This document shows positions 7,457 through 15,494 of a stretch of 32,726 bases of DNA, one piece after another. The notes under the pieces are model-generated. The model searched no databases and was not told the origin of the DNA. It worked only from the letters and a program-made list of their open reading frames with translations. Origin of the DNA: Oscillospiraceae bacterium (GTDB taxonomy: Bacteria > Bacillota > Clostridia > Oscillospirales > Acutalibacteraceae); NCBI GenBank assembly GCA_015065505.1, contig SVQE01000003.1:1-32726 (forward strand), given 5' to 3'. The first letter of the stretch is position 1. Each line of letters starts with the position of its first letter. Made by a program: the position numbers and the translations under genes.

Positions 7457-8320
7457 ATGAAAATTGGATTTATCGGGCTCGGAATTATGGGCGAGTCCAT
7501 GTGTGAAAACATTGTAAAAAAGCACGATGATAAGGTTTATTGCTCGGATTTAAACAGGGCGCAGGTTGATAAGCTTGCTGCTATCGGCGCAATAGGCTGT
7601 GAGAACAATATTGAAGTTGCAAAAAATGCAGATGTAATTATCTCAATGGTTCCAAAATCAGAGCATGTTAAGGCGCTCTATGAGGAGCTTCTGCCCTATA
7701 TTGATGATACAAAAATCTGCATTGATATGAGCACAATAGACCCATCTGTTTCAGTTGAGGTTTCAAAAATGATTAAAGCAAAGGGCGCTCAGTTTGCCGA
7801 TGCACCCGTTGTTAAATCAAAGCCTGCGGCTATAAACGGAACTCTCGGCGTGCTGGTCGGCTGCGATGAGTGCTTATATGAAACAATAAAACCCATATTG
7901 CAGTATATGGGATGCAATGTTATTCGTATGGGCGAAAACGGCGAAGGTCTTGCAATGAAAATCTGCCACAACACTCTTTGTGCGGAAATTCAGAACGGCG
8001 TTAATGAAACACTTCTTCTTGCACGCAGTATGGGCATAAGCCCCGAGGATTTCCACACGGCTGTTTCATACGGAGGTGCACAGAATTTCTATCTTGACGC
8101 TCAGTGGGAAAACATTGCAAACGAAAACTACACAACTGCTTTCTCGCTTGAGAACGAGCACAAGGATTTAGGCATTGCTCAGCGCCTTGCAGAGCAGCAG
8201 GGAATTGATATGCCGGGAATGGAGCTTGCTAAATCTGTTTATGATAAAGGAATGGAAGCCGGCATCGGTAAAGAGGACTGGCGCGCAACATATAAGCTTG
8301 TCAGAGGAGATTACAAATGA
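7457..8320 (+). CDS. 3-hydroxyisobutyrate dehydrogenase family; probable 3-sulfolactaldehyde reductase (YihU-like)
   Basis: This 287-aa beta-hydroxyacid dehydrogenase would reduce sulfolactaldehyde to 2,3-dihydroxypropane-1-sulfonate with NADH, regenerating NAD for fermentation. The Rossmann motif is GFIGLGIMG (4-12). The catalytic lysine is Lys168 with Asn172 in GLAMKICHNTL. The substrate loop normally reads DAPVSGG in 3-hydroxyisobutyrate dehydrogenases; here it reads DAPVVKSKPAAINGTL (116-130), replacing the Gly-Gly. E. coli YihU has a similarly altered loop (GRTSANA, from memory). GGAG lies 6-7 bases before the ATG, and the stop overlaps the next start as ATGA. Another 2-hydroxyacid semialdehyde substrate cannot be excluded from sequence alone. 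Confidence 0.83.
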   Translation: MKIGFIGLGIMGESMCENIVKKHDDKVYCSDLNRAQVDKLAAIGAIGCENNIEVAKNADVIISMVPKSEHVKALYEELLPYIDDTKICIDMSTIDPSVSVEVSKMIKAKGAQFADAPVVKSKPAAINGTLGVLVGCDECLYETIKPILQYMGCNVIRMGENGEGLAMKICHNTLCAEIQNGVNETLLLARSMGISPEDFHTAVSYGGAQNFYLDAQWENIANENYTTAFSLENEHKDLGIAQRLAEQQGIDMPGMELAKSVYDKGMEAGIGKEDWRATYKLVRGDYK

Positions 8321-9651
8321 GTTTTAATGCAGTATATATCCCGATAGGTGTACCGACCTTTCACCTTGAAAGCGCTCAGGCAGAATTTGAAAAATCAATA
8401 AAGCTGTTAAAGAGCATTGATGAAAACACGGCAGTTCCCGATGAAATGCTTCTTTCAATAGATAAGCTGAATGCATTTCTTGAGGGCAAAAACCCCGATT
8501 TGCTCATTGTTCAGAATATAACATTTGCAAACGCTGCATATATCAGCGAGGTTTTAAGAAGGTTTGACGCGCCCGTTCTTCTCTGGACTCTTCGCGAGCC
8601 CGTTATTGACGGCGGCAGACTTCGCCTTAATTCCTTAACGGGCGCATATTCGGCAGCAAATGCCCTCAAAGCCTTCGGCAGAGCCTTTGAATACATATTC
8701 GGCTCACCTGAGGAAGAAAGAGTTAAAGCAAAAATCAGTGCGGTTATTAATGCTGCCAGGATTAAAAAGGAACTCAAAAGCCTTAATATTCTTCAGGTTG
8801 GCCACACACCCCAGGGCTTCGGCTTCGGCAGAGCGCTTGATGCTGAAATGATGACAACCTTCGGTGCAAATCTTCTTTCAATAGAAGCAAGGGAGCTTAT
8901 TGATAACGCAAAAGCCTTCACGGATGATGAAATAAAGGAATACCTTGAAGATGCCAAAGAGAGAATAAACGGACTATGCAATATTGATGAAAAGAATGTT
9001 CTTGATTTTGCAAGGCTCTATAAGGCGTACAGCGATTATGTCAAGGCAAATAACATCGGAGCGCTTTCCTCGCGCTGCTGGCCCGATTTCTTTGTTTCCT
9101 TCGGAACGCCCGTTTGTTCCGTTTTGGGAATTCTCAATGATTTGGGTGTTTCATCAGCTTGCGAAGCAGATACCTACGGCGCACTTTCAATGTTCATAGC
9201 TCAGAAGTTAACTAATAAATCAGTTTTCTTCGGCGACCCCGTTTCAATGGATGAAAATGAAAACACCTTATCCTTCTGGCACTGCGGAATGGCTCCTTGC
9301 TCACTTGCAAGGGAGGATACGGGCGCTTGTGCAGGGCTTCACTGCAACAGAAAGATTGGCCCCACACTTGAATTTGGATGCAAAGCTGAAGAGAAGGTAA
9401 CCATTTTCAGAATCGGCAAGAAGGCGGACGGCGCTTTCAGAATGTTTATTTCAACGGGCGAGGCGCTTGATAAGCCGAGGCAGTTCCTCGGCACCTCAAT
9501 TGTTGTTAAAACAAAGAATAACGCATTTGATATTCTCAATTCGTCGGTAACGGACGGCTGGGAGCCCCATTTCGTTGTTGCAATGGGCGATATTGAGGAA
9601 GAGCTCAAAGAGCTCGGCAATATGCTTAATATTGAAACGGAGATTTACTAA
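8317..9651 (+). CDS. sftI: Fucose/arabinose isomerase-like protein; probable sulfoquinovose isomerase
   Basis: This 444-aa protein resembles the L-fucose/L-arabinose isomerase fold, with a Rossmann-like N-terminal part (LLIVQNITFANAAYI) and a metal-binding C-terminal part. Likely metal ligands are Glu283 (ACEADTYGAL), Asp307 (FFGDPVS) and His322 (FWHCGMAPCS). In the transaldolase sulfoglycolysis clusters of Firmicutes an isomerase of this class converts SQ to sulfofructose, instead of the epimerase-type YihS of E. coli. The gene overlaps the preceding reductase by 4 bases. Its function rests on fold plus neighbourhood; another aldose/ketose pair is possible. Confidence 0.78.
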   Translation: MSFNAVYIPIGVPTFHLESAQAEFEKSIKLLKSIDENTAVPDEMLLSIDKLNAFLEGKNPDLLIVQNITFANAAYISEVLRRFDAPVLLWTLREPVIDGGRLRLNSLTGAYSAANALKAFGRAFEYIFGSPEEERVKAKISAVINAARIKKELKSLNILQVGHTPQGFGFGRALDAEMMTTFGANLLSIEARELIDNAKAFTDDEIKEYLEDAKERINGLCNIDEKNVLDFARLYKAYSDYVKANNIGALSSRCWPDFFVSFGTPVCSVLGILNDLGVSSACEADTYGALSMFIAQKLTNKSVFFGDPVSMDENENTLSFWHCGMAPCSLAREDTGACAGLHCNRKIGPTLEFGCKAEEKVTIFRIGKKADGAFRMFISTGEALDKPRQFLGTSIVVKTKNNAFDILNSSVTDGWEPHFVVAMGDIEEELKELGNMLNIETEIY

Positions 9652-9662
9652 AAGCTTGAATT

Positions 9663-10415
9663 ATGGATTTTAAGGATATATTATTTCTGCTTGTTGTTTT
9701 TGTTTCAAATGTTATTCAAAGCATAACGGGCTTTGCAGGAACGGTTCTTGCAATGCCGTTTTCGATAATGCTTGAGGGCTATTCGGTTGCAAAGCCGATA
9801 CTGAATGTTCTCGGAATTGTTGTTTCCGTTGGCGTTGTTTCAATAAACAGAAAGGCGCTGAATAAAAAACAGTTCTTCAAAATGATAGGCGTTATGCTAA
9901 TTGGAATGACAGGCGGAATTCTTTTCACAAATCTGTTTACAATAAGCGCAAATCTGCTTTACAAGGTGCTTGGAATTATAGTAATCGGCTTTATGATTCT
10001 TGGCTGCTATCATTCGTTTTCCAAAGGCTATAAGGAAAAGCAGAAGAATAAAAAGCAGAAAACAAGCATTTGGTCATATATAGTTCTGATATGTGCAGGA
10101 ATAGTTCACGGAATGTTTGTTTGCGGAGGTCCGCTGCTTGTTGTATATGCAAGTGAAAACATAAAAAAGAGAGATGAATTCAGAGTAACGATTTCGGCAG
10201 TATGGGCGGTTTTGAACACAATTATTCTGTTTACGGATATTCGTGCAGGTTATTTCACGCCAAAGCTGTTTTTACTGCTTGGAATATCGGTTGCAGTGCT
10301 GTTTATGGCGCTCTTCCTCGGCAGCGTTATTCTGAAGCATATAAATAAAAAATGGTTTATGATAATAACCTATGTTTTAATGGGAATCAGCGGACTGTCG
10401 CTGATATTAAAATAA
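9663..10415 (+). CDS. TauE/SafE family sulfonate exporter
   Basis: This 250-aa membrane protein has about eight hydrophobic segments and the TauE/SafE pattern: the N-terminal QSITGFAGTVLAMPF repeat and the second repeat IVHGMFVCGGPLLVVYA. The family exports sulfonates and sulfite. In this cluster the likely cargo is dihydroxypropanesulfonate, the end product. It starts 11 bases after the isomerase with a poor ribosome binding site, so translation probably depends on coupling. Two strong hairpins follow the gene before the symporter. Confidence 0.87.
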   Translation: MDFKDILFLLVVFVSNVIQSITGFAGTVLAMPFSIMLEGYSVAKPILNVLGIVVSVGVVSINRKALNKKQFFKMIGVMLIGMTGGILFTNLFTISANLLYKVLGIIVIGFMILGCYHSFSKGYKEKQKNKKQKTSIWSYIVLICAGIVHGMFVCGGPLLVVYASENIKKRDEFRVTISAVWAVLNTIILFTDIRAGYFTPKLFLLLGISVAVLFMALFLGSVILKHINKKWFMIITYVLMGISGLSLILK

Positions 10416-10425
10416 ACCTATCCTT

Positions 10426-10530
10426 GCCTCCCTTTTATAAAGGGAGGCCGAGCTTGCGAGGCGAAGGGATAAAATTCTATTCAATCCCTCAGTCAACCGA
10501 TGTTTGACAGCTCCCTTTGGTAAAGGGAGC
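10426..10530. repeat. Paired palindromic repeats inside the SQ cluster
   Basis: Two perfect hairpins lie in this gap. The first is GCCTCCCTTT/AAAGGGAGGC with a three-base loop (10426-10448). The second is GCTCCCTTT/AAAGGGAGC (10510-10530). Between them runs an AT-rich stretch ending TCAATCCCTCAGTCAACCG. The two stems share the core CTCCCTTT/AAAGGGAG, so they belong to one repeat family, which also resembles the CTCCCTGTTAGGGAG hairpin near the left edge of the window. They may reduce read-through or stabilise mRNA ends between the exporter and symporter genes. Confidence 0.7.
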
Positions 10531-10563
10531 CGAGAATGGGATGCGTTTTATGGAGGTAAATTT

Positions 10564-11997
10564 ATGGCAGAAAAATCATTAACCCATGGCATTAAACTAA
10601 AAGACAAAATAGGATATGCGCTTGGTGATATGGGAGGTCTTTTAACCTTTGCCCTTATCGGCGCATTTCAGAATAAGTTTTATACTGATACCCTTGGTAT
10701 AGACGAGGGAAAAATTATTGTGCTTATTCTTATTGCAAGAATATGGGATGCAATAAACGACCCGCTTTGGGGTATGTTTATTCAGTCAAGAAAGCCGAGA
10801 AAAAGCGGTCAATTCCGTCCTTGGATTTTAGGCTTTTCAATTCCGCTTGCTGTTTCGGCAATCTTTATGTTCTTAAAGATTCCGGGACTCAGCTCTGCTC
10901 AGTACCTTGTTTATGCTTATATTACATATATCTGCTACGGAATGATGTATACAGCCGTTAATATTCCTTACGGTTCGCTTGCTTCCGTTGTTACTGATGA
11001 TGAGCTTGAGCGTTCATCACTTTCAATGTGGCGTTCAATCGGTGCAGGCGTTGGCGGACTTCCGGGAACAATTATTCTTCCCATGATTGTTTTCACAACA
11101 ACAAAGGTATTTGATAACGGAAGAAAGGTTCAGAATCTTGATGAAAACAAGCTCTTCTGGTGCGTTGTTGTTCTTTCACTGGTTTCAATCGGTGTCTACT
11201 TCCTTCATTACAAATTAACTAAAGAGCGTATTGCACCGCAGAAGAAGGCAAAGGATGAAAACTATAATCCGATGGCAACTCTTAAAGCACTTGTTACAAA
11301 CAGAGCGTTTATGATGCTTTGCTTTGCATCAATGCTTCTTATTGCGTTCCAGTTCTATTATCAGTCAACCTTCCTCTATCTTTTTGCCGATTTCTACGGT
11401 AAGGCAGGTCTTTATTCACTTGTTTCAATATGCACCTATCTGCCCATGGCAATATTCATTCCTATTATGAATAAGCTTATTACAAAATTCGGAAAAAAAG
11501 AGCTTTGTTCATGGGGAATGGTTCTTGCATCACTTGCATTCTTTGTTCTTTATTTCCTAAAAGATACATCTCTTGCACACAGCCCCTATGTTTTCCTTGC
11601 GTTTACCTTCATTTCTGGTCTCGGTCAGACATTCCTTGTTCTTGAAGTATGGGCGCTTGTTATGGATGTTATCGATTACCACGAGGTAAGAACGGGCAAA
11701 AGGGAAGAGGGAATGGCATATGCATTCTTCTCATTCACAAGAAAGCTCGGTCAGGCGCTTGCAGGCGTTGGACTCAACCTGCTTCTTAAAGTTATAAATT
11801 ATAACGGAAAGCTTTCCGAGCAGGGAATAATTCAGGATGCCCCCGTTCTTGCAAAGCTTTATAGTATTTCAACACTTGTTCCTGCAATAATGCTTGCAGT
11901 TATGGCAGTAACTCTGTTCTTCGGCTACAATCTTTCAAAGAAAAAGCTTGCCGAGGTACATAAGGAATTAGAAATTCAGCGTCAGGAGGAAGAATAA
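10564..11997 (+). CDS. GPH-family (MFS) sugar:cation symporter, probable SQ/SQ-glycoside importer
   Basis: This 477-aa protein has 12 predicted hydrophobic segments and the signature of glycoside-pentoside-hexuronide symporters: KDKIGYALGDMGG at the start, LIARIWDAINDPLWGMF and the basic loop SGQFRPWIL between early segments. E. coli uses two members of this family, YihO and YihP, for SQ and its glycosides, so a role as importer fits the cluster. The ATG at 10564 is supported by GGAGG seven bases upstream; the open frame continues upstream only into the repeat. The stop codon overlaps the next start (TAATG). Confidence 0.87.
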   Translation: MAEKSLTHGIKLKDKIGYALGDMGGLLTFALIGAFQNKFYTDTLGIDEGKIIVLILIARIWDAINDPLWGMFIQSRKPRKSGQFRPWILGFSIPLAVSAIFMFLKIPGLSSAQYLVYAYITYICYGMMYTAVNIPYGSLASVVTDDELERSSLSMWRSIGAGVGGLPGTIILPMIVFTTTKVFDNGRKVQNLDENKLFWCVVVLSLVSIGVYFLHYKLTKERIAPQKKAKDENYNPMATLKALVTNRAFMMLCFASMLLIAFQFYYQSTFLYLFADFYGKAGLYSLVSICTYLPMAIFIPIMNKLITKFGKKELCSWGMVLASLAFFVLYFLKDTSLAHSPYVFLAFTFISGLGQTFLVLEVWALVMDVIDYHEVRTGKREEGMAYAFFSFTRKLGQALAGVGLNLLLKVINYNGKLSEQGIIQDAPVLAKLYSISTLVPAIMLAVMAVTLFFGYNLSKKKLAEVHKELEIQRQEEE

Positions 11998-14495
11998 TGA
12001 AAGAGAATAAAATTCATGTTGCTTTCGGTTTCCATGTTAACTGCTATCACTCATACAGGGGTGATACAAACGATAATTTCGGCTTTGGTTCGGATATAAG
12101 AATCATCCGTCAGATTATCGATGTTCTCAATAAGTGCAATGAGGACGGAATTCCCGTTAAAGGCACCTGGGACAGTGAAAACTTCTTCTCGCTTGAACAG
12201 ATTCTTCCCGAATACGCGCCCGACATCATCGAGGGAATGAAGGAAAGAGTTAAGAAATACGGCGACGAGAATATCATTATGGGTTATTCAAACGGCGCTC
12301 TCGGCGCAATGAATGACGAGGAGTTTGAAGCTTCAATCGAGCTTGCCGTAACAAATGAGCAGGGAAGCGGACTTCAGGATATTTTCGGCGAATATGAAAA
12401 AATTGTTCGTCCCCAGGAGGTTATGTTCACGCCCTCGCAGGTAAGCCTCTATAACAAAACAGGTGTTAAGGCGCTCTGCCTCTATTATTCCTGCGTTCCG
12501 TTTGACGCGTTCAGAACAATAGTTCCGAAGCTTCCCGATGAAATTGCTTTCAACCCCGTTAAGTATACTTATAAGGGCGAAAGCATGACCATAATTCCAA
12601 CCTATTCAAACTCGGATGTCTGCGATGCAGGCTGTCTCAGAGGTTGGGTTAAGGAGCTTCGCGCAAAGCAGGAAAGCGACGAAATAAACAACGATATGTT
12701 TATTTTCATCAATATGGATGCCGACAGCGTTTTCTGGGAGCCGATGAGCATTCCGCTTCTTAAGGGCAAAATCGCGAATACCGACGGCATCAACGGTCTT
12801 GTTCGCGAAATCGCAGACCTTGACTACATTGTTTTTGATACCCCGGGCGGATACATTAAAAATCACGCGCCCATAGGTGAAATCAATTTCACGCAGGATA
12901 CTGCGGACGGTAACTTTGCAGGCTATGCTTCATGGGCTGAAAAGCCGTATAACAGAAAAATCTGGACTCAGATTGAAAGAGCAAGAGCAATGAGCAAGGT
13001 TAACGCGGAAAGTGATTTCGATTCACCCTCGTTCAAAGACAGAGTTCTCCTGCTTTCAACTACCCACTTCGGTCTTGCAACTCCCGTTTTGAATATTCAG
13101 CGTGAGAAGAAGGCTGATGAGCTTGCAGCTAAGATTATTGAAGAGGAAAGCTCGGCAATTGAAAAAACAGCAAAGCTCACTCTTAACAATATAACAAAAT
13201 CGGATTTTCAGTGCATTCAGCTTAAGGTTAATGCAGATATAACCGACGCTTCGCAAATTAAGCTCACATCAAAGGACTTGAAGGATTTTGCAATTATCCC
13301 GATGGATGACGAGCTCGGCAGCGTTTTCGCTATGATGAAGTTTAAATCCGTTAAGGATAAATATGAAATCGGCGTTTCACTTGTTGAGCCAAAGCTTACA
13401 CCCGATGCAGATTATGCTATTAAAACAGATAATCTTGAAATGAGATTTTCCGTTCATGGCAATCTTTATGCTGTTTATGCAAACGGCAAAAAAATTGGCG
13501 ACGAAACCTTCCTTAAAGGCTTCATCACCTATGATAAAACAGAGTATGGTTTTGAGAATGTTACCGCATCGCCGCTGACTCTCGGCGGCTCTGGCAAGGG
13601 AATAAGGGTTAGCGGAATAATCAACCTTCCCAATCAGACAGAGCAGGGCAATTTCACTTTTGATTTCTTCACAATGGATTCAAGCGATGCAATCTTTGTT
13701 AAATCAACAGTTAATTATCCCTATACGCCTGAAACGACATCAATTTCAACAGAAAATTCATCACTCGGAAGATTTTCGGATATGAACTGGAAGGAAGCAG
13801 TTCCGTTCCAGATTACACCTAAATTTGAAGGCGATATTTCGGTTATTAAACGAAATTATATGGGCGATATTTCATCGTTCAGAACTCAGTGCTTCCCCGA
13901 ATGTGATGAAAAGAACAAGAAGGTTTATTCCTTCAACCATCAGTTAACCGCAGGCTTGGTGGGCTTAACGGACGGCGAAACGGGAATTGCAATAGCAAAT
14001 GCGCGCCAGGTGCTTAATTCAATGGCGCATTGCCCGATGAGACTTGATGAGGATAAAACAGTTCATATGAGCCCCTTCGGAACCTTCTACGGTCCTCAGC
14101 GCCACCACTGGGGCAGGGCAAATGATGAAATCCTTGCAACCTATACCCTTGTAACACCCCAGGGCAAATCGCTCGCACCTGCGTATAACGGCAACAGCGA
14201 AACTGCGCTTATGGGCATATATGCTTTCAGCGGTGCACAGCCCGTGGGCGAACAGCTTGAAGAAATTCTTGCCTTTGCAGACGGCTGCGTTGCAACTGAT
14301 AACGATGAGGGAATTCTCACTCCGTTTTATGATGATAATGTTAAATTCAAGGAAGCTAAAGCAGATTCAATCGACGAAAGCAAGCTTAAAAACCCGATTA
14401 TGACAGGCTTTGCAGGCAACTTCAAAAACTATGTCACAAAGGGCTCAAAAGCTATCCGCCACATTATCAAGGCTCAGAGAAAAGCAAGAAAATAA
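11997..14495 (+). CDS. Large uncharacterised GH38/GH57-like protein of the SQ cluster
   Basis: I do not recognise a named family for this 832-aa protein. The N-terminal half looks like a GH38/GH57-type (beta/alpha)7 barrel: a first strand IHVAFGFHVNCYHSYRGD with His7 and His13, GTWDSENFF with Asp59, IIMGYSNGALGAMNDEEF, MFTPSQVSLYNKTGVKAL, then FIFINMDADSVFWEP near 245, each where these folds carry active-site residues. The C-terminal half (from about 400) is beta-rich, like the sandwich domains of GH38. There is no signal peptide or membrane segment, so it is likely cytoplasmic. It is coupled to the symporter through a TAATG overlap. A glycoside hydrolase acting on an imported SQ-containing substrate is a fair inference, not shown. 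The barrel assignment is by eye. Confidence 0.6.
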   Translation: MKENKIHVAFGFHVNCYHSYRGDTNDNFGFGSDIRIIRQIIDVLNKCNEDGIPVKGTWDSENFFSLEQILPEYAPDIIEGMKERVKKYGDENIIMGYSNGALGAMNDEEFEASIELAVTNEQGSGLQDIFGEYEKIVRPQEVMFTPSQVSLYNKTGVKALCLYYSCVPFDAFRTIVPKLPDEIAFNPVKYTYKGESMTIIPTYSNSDVCDAGCLRGWVKELRAKQESDEINNDMFIFINMDADSVFWEPMSIPLLKGKIANTDGINGLVREIADLDYIVFDTPGGYIKNHAPIGEINFTQDTADGNFAGYASWAEKPYNRKIWTQIERARAMSKVNAESDFDSPSFKDRVLLLSTTHFGLATPVLNIQREKKADELAAKIIEEESSAIEKTAKLTLNNITKSDFQCIQLKVNADITDASQIKLTSKDLKDFAIIPMDDELGSVFAMMKFKSVKDKYEIGVSLVEPKLTPDADYAIKTDNLEMRFSVHGNLYAVYANGKKIGDETFLKGFITYDKTEYGFENVTASPLTLGGSGKGIRVSGIINLPNQTEQGNFTFDFFTMDSSDAIFVKSTVNYPYTPETTSISTENSSLGRFSDMNWKEAVPFQITPKFEGDISVIKRNYMGDISSFRTQCFPECDEKNKKVYSFNHQLTAGLVGLTDGETGIAIANARQVLNSMAHCPMRLDEDKTVHMSPFGTFYGPQRHHWGRANDEILATYTLVTPQGKSLAPAYNGNSETALMGIYAFSGAQPVGEQLEEILAFADGCVATDNDEGILTPFYDDNVKFKEAKADSIDESKLKNPIMTGFAGNFKNYVTKGSKAIRHIIKAQRKARK

Positions 14496-14518
14496 TTGCT
14501 AAGTAAGGAGAATTTTTT

Positions 14519-14734
14519 ATGAAAGTAGGCTTATTATCTGTAATAATCGCGATTGCGCTCTTTGTAATTACAACAATTATCTGCATAGTAATGCTAATTA
14601 TCGTATTGATAAGAAACGGCAAAAAGAATAAACAGCTTGCAGAAATGCATACACCTCCGGTTATGCCTGCTCAGTCGCCGGTTCAGCAGCCACAGCAGAA
14701 TATGGCAGATAATCAAAGCGAAATAATTGAATAA
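14519..14734 (+). CDS. Small single-span membrane protein
   Basis: This 71-aa protein has one hydrophobic segment at about 5-31, a basic stretch RNGKKNKQ that predicts a cytoplasmic C terminus, and a low-complexity Pro/Gln-rich tail. AAGGAG lies 8-9 bases upstream of the ATG. It sits 23 bases after the 832-aa gene and before the terminator at 14734-14768, so it is the last gene of the SQ transcription unit. I know no function; it could be an accessory subunit for the transporters or unrelated. Confidence 0.7.
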   Translation: MKVGLLSVIIAIALFVITTIICIVMLIIVLIRNGKKNKQLAEMHTPPVMPAQSPVQQPQQNMADNQSEIIE

Positions 14735-14768
14735 AATAAAGAGGACAGAAAATTTGTCCTCTTTATTT
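14734..14768. terminator. Bidirectional terminator closing the SQ cluster
   Basis: A 14-base perfect inverted repeat (AAATAAAGAGGACA / TGTCCTCTTTATTT) with a seven-base loop. A-rich and T-rich arms on both sides allow use in both directions. The stop codon of the convergent minus-strand gene (14763-14765) lies within the right arm. Confidence 0.85.
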
Positions 14769-15494
14769 GTATAGTTTTATTTCAATAACCGCTCTGTCTT
14801 TTTTTGTTTTTCTAAGTTCACCTGCGAATATAAACCGTCCTTTATGGCGAACAGAAACAATATCGTTTTCTTTCAGAAATACCGACGGCTTCTTTACTGC
14901 TTTTGAGTTTATGAAAACAAGCTCTTTGCTGAAAAGCTCGGTGGTTTCGTTTCGTGAAAGCTTATACACCGACGATATAACCGCATCCGCCCTTAGGGAA
15001 GAAACATTGATTTCTTTTTCCTCGGGCTCTTTTATTTTCAGCTCGTTTTCATTCTTGATAACCTCGCATTTAACGCTTGTGTGCTTAACTCTTGTAAGAT
15101 TTTCAATAATGTATTCGCTTATGCTTTCAAGGCAGAAAAGATAACCGCAGTTATCGTTAATAATTATATCGCCGAGCGTGCTTCTGTTAATGCCGAGATT
15201 CATCAGCGAGCCTAAAAAATCCCTGTGTGAAAGCTTATCGGCAAATTTCTGCTGCAGCGGCTCAATTTTTATGCAGCAAATCGGGAAGTCGCTGCTTTCA
15301 ATTTCATCACCAAAGCCGATAACAACCCTTTCAGCGCTTTCGTAACCGCCGAAAGATACGCACTGAAGATTAAGATTTGCCGCCGTGCTCTGCTCATCCA
15401 TATTAAGAAAATCCGAAAAGGTGTTAAACCCTTTGTTGAATGCCCTGAGATATAATTCATTAAGCCGTTTTTCAAGTAATTCTTTATCGTCCAT
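14763..15494 (-). CDS. ylmH: S4-domain RNA-binding protein YlmH
   Basis: This 243-aa protein is YlmH (COG2302). The central block SHRDFLGSLMNLGINRSTLGD is the family signature, and a C-terminal S4 RNA-binding domain runs from about 170 (LRADAVISSVYKLSRNE to VSVRHKGRF). YlmH usually lies near division genes. In B. subtilis it binds 50S subunits with peptidyl-tRNA and has been linked to ribosome quality control, which is notable given rqcH in the same window. It shares one base with trmO (TAATG), so the two are cotranscribed. Confidence 0.92.
   Translation of the reverse strand: MDDKELLEKRLNELYLRAFNKGFNTFSDFLNMDEQSTAANLNLQCVSFGGYESAERVVIGFGDEIESSDFPICCIKIEPLQQKFADKLSHRDFLGSLMNLGINRSTLGDIIINDNCGYLFCLESISEYIIENLTRVKHTSVKCEVIKNENELKIKEPEEKEINVSSLRADAVISSVYKLSRNETTELFSKELVFINSKAVKKPSVFLKENDIVSVRHKGRFIFAGELRKTKKDRAVIEIKLYK

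Noticed and set aside
4715-9651. Alternative reading as ordinary glucose or pentose metabolism (alpha-glucosidase, transaldolase, fucose isomerase)
   Set aside because: The GH31 enzyme matches the YihQ branch along its full length, and the neighbouring altered-loop dehydrogenase and TauE exporter have no role in that reading. Not fully excluded.
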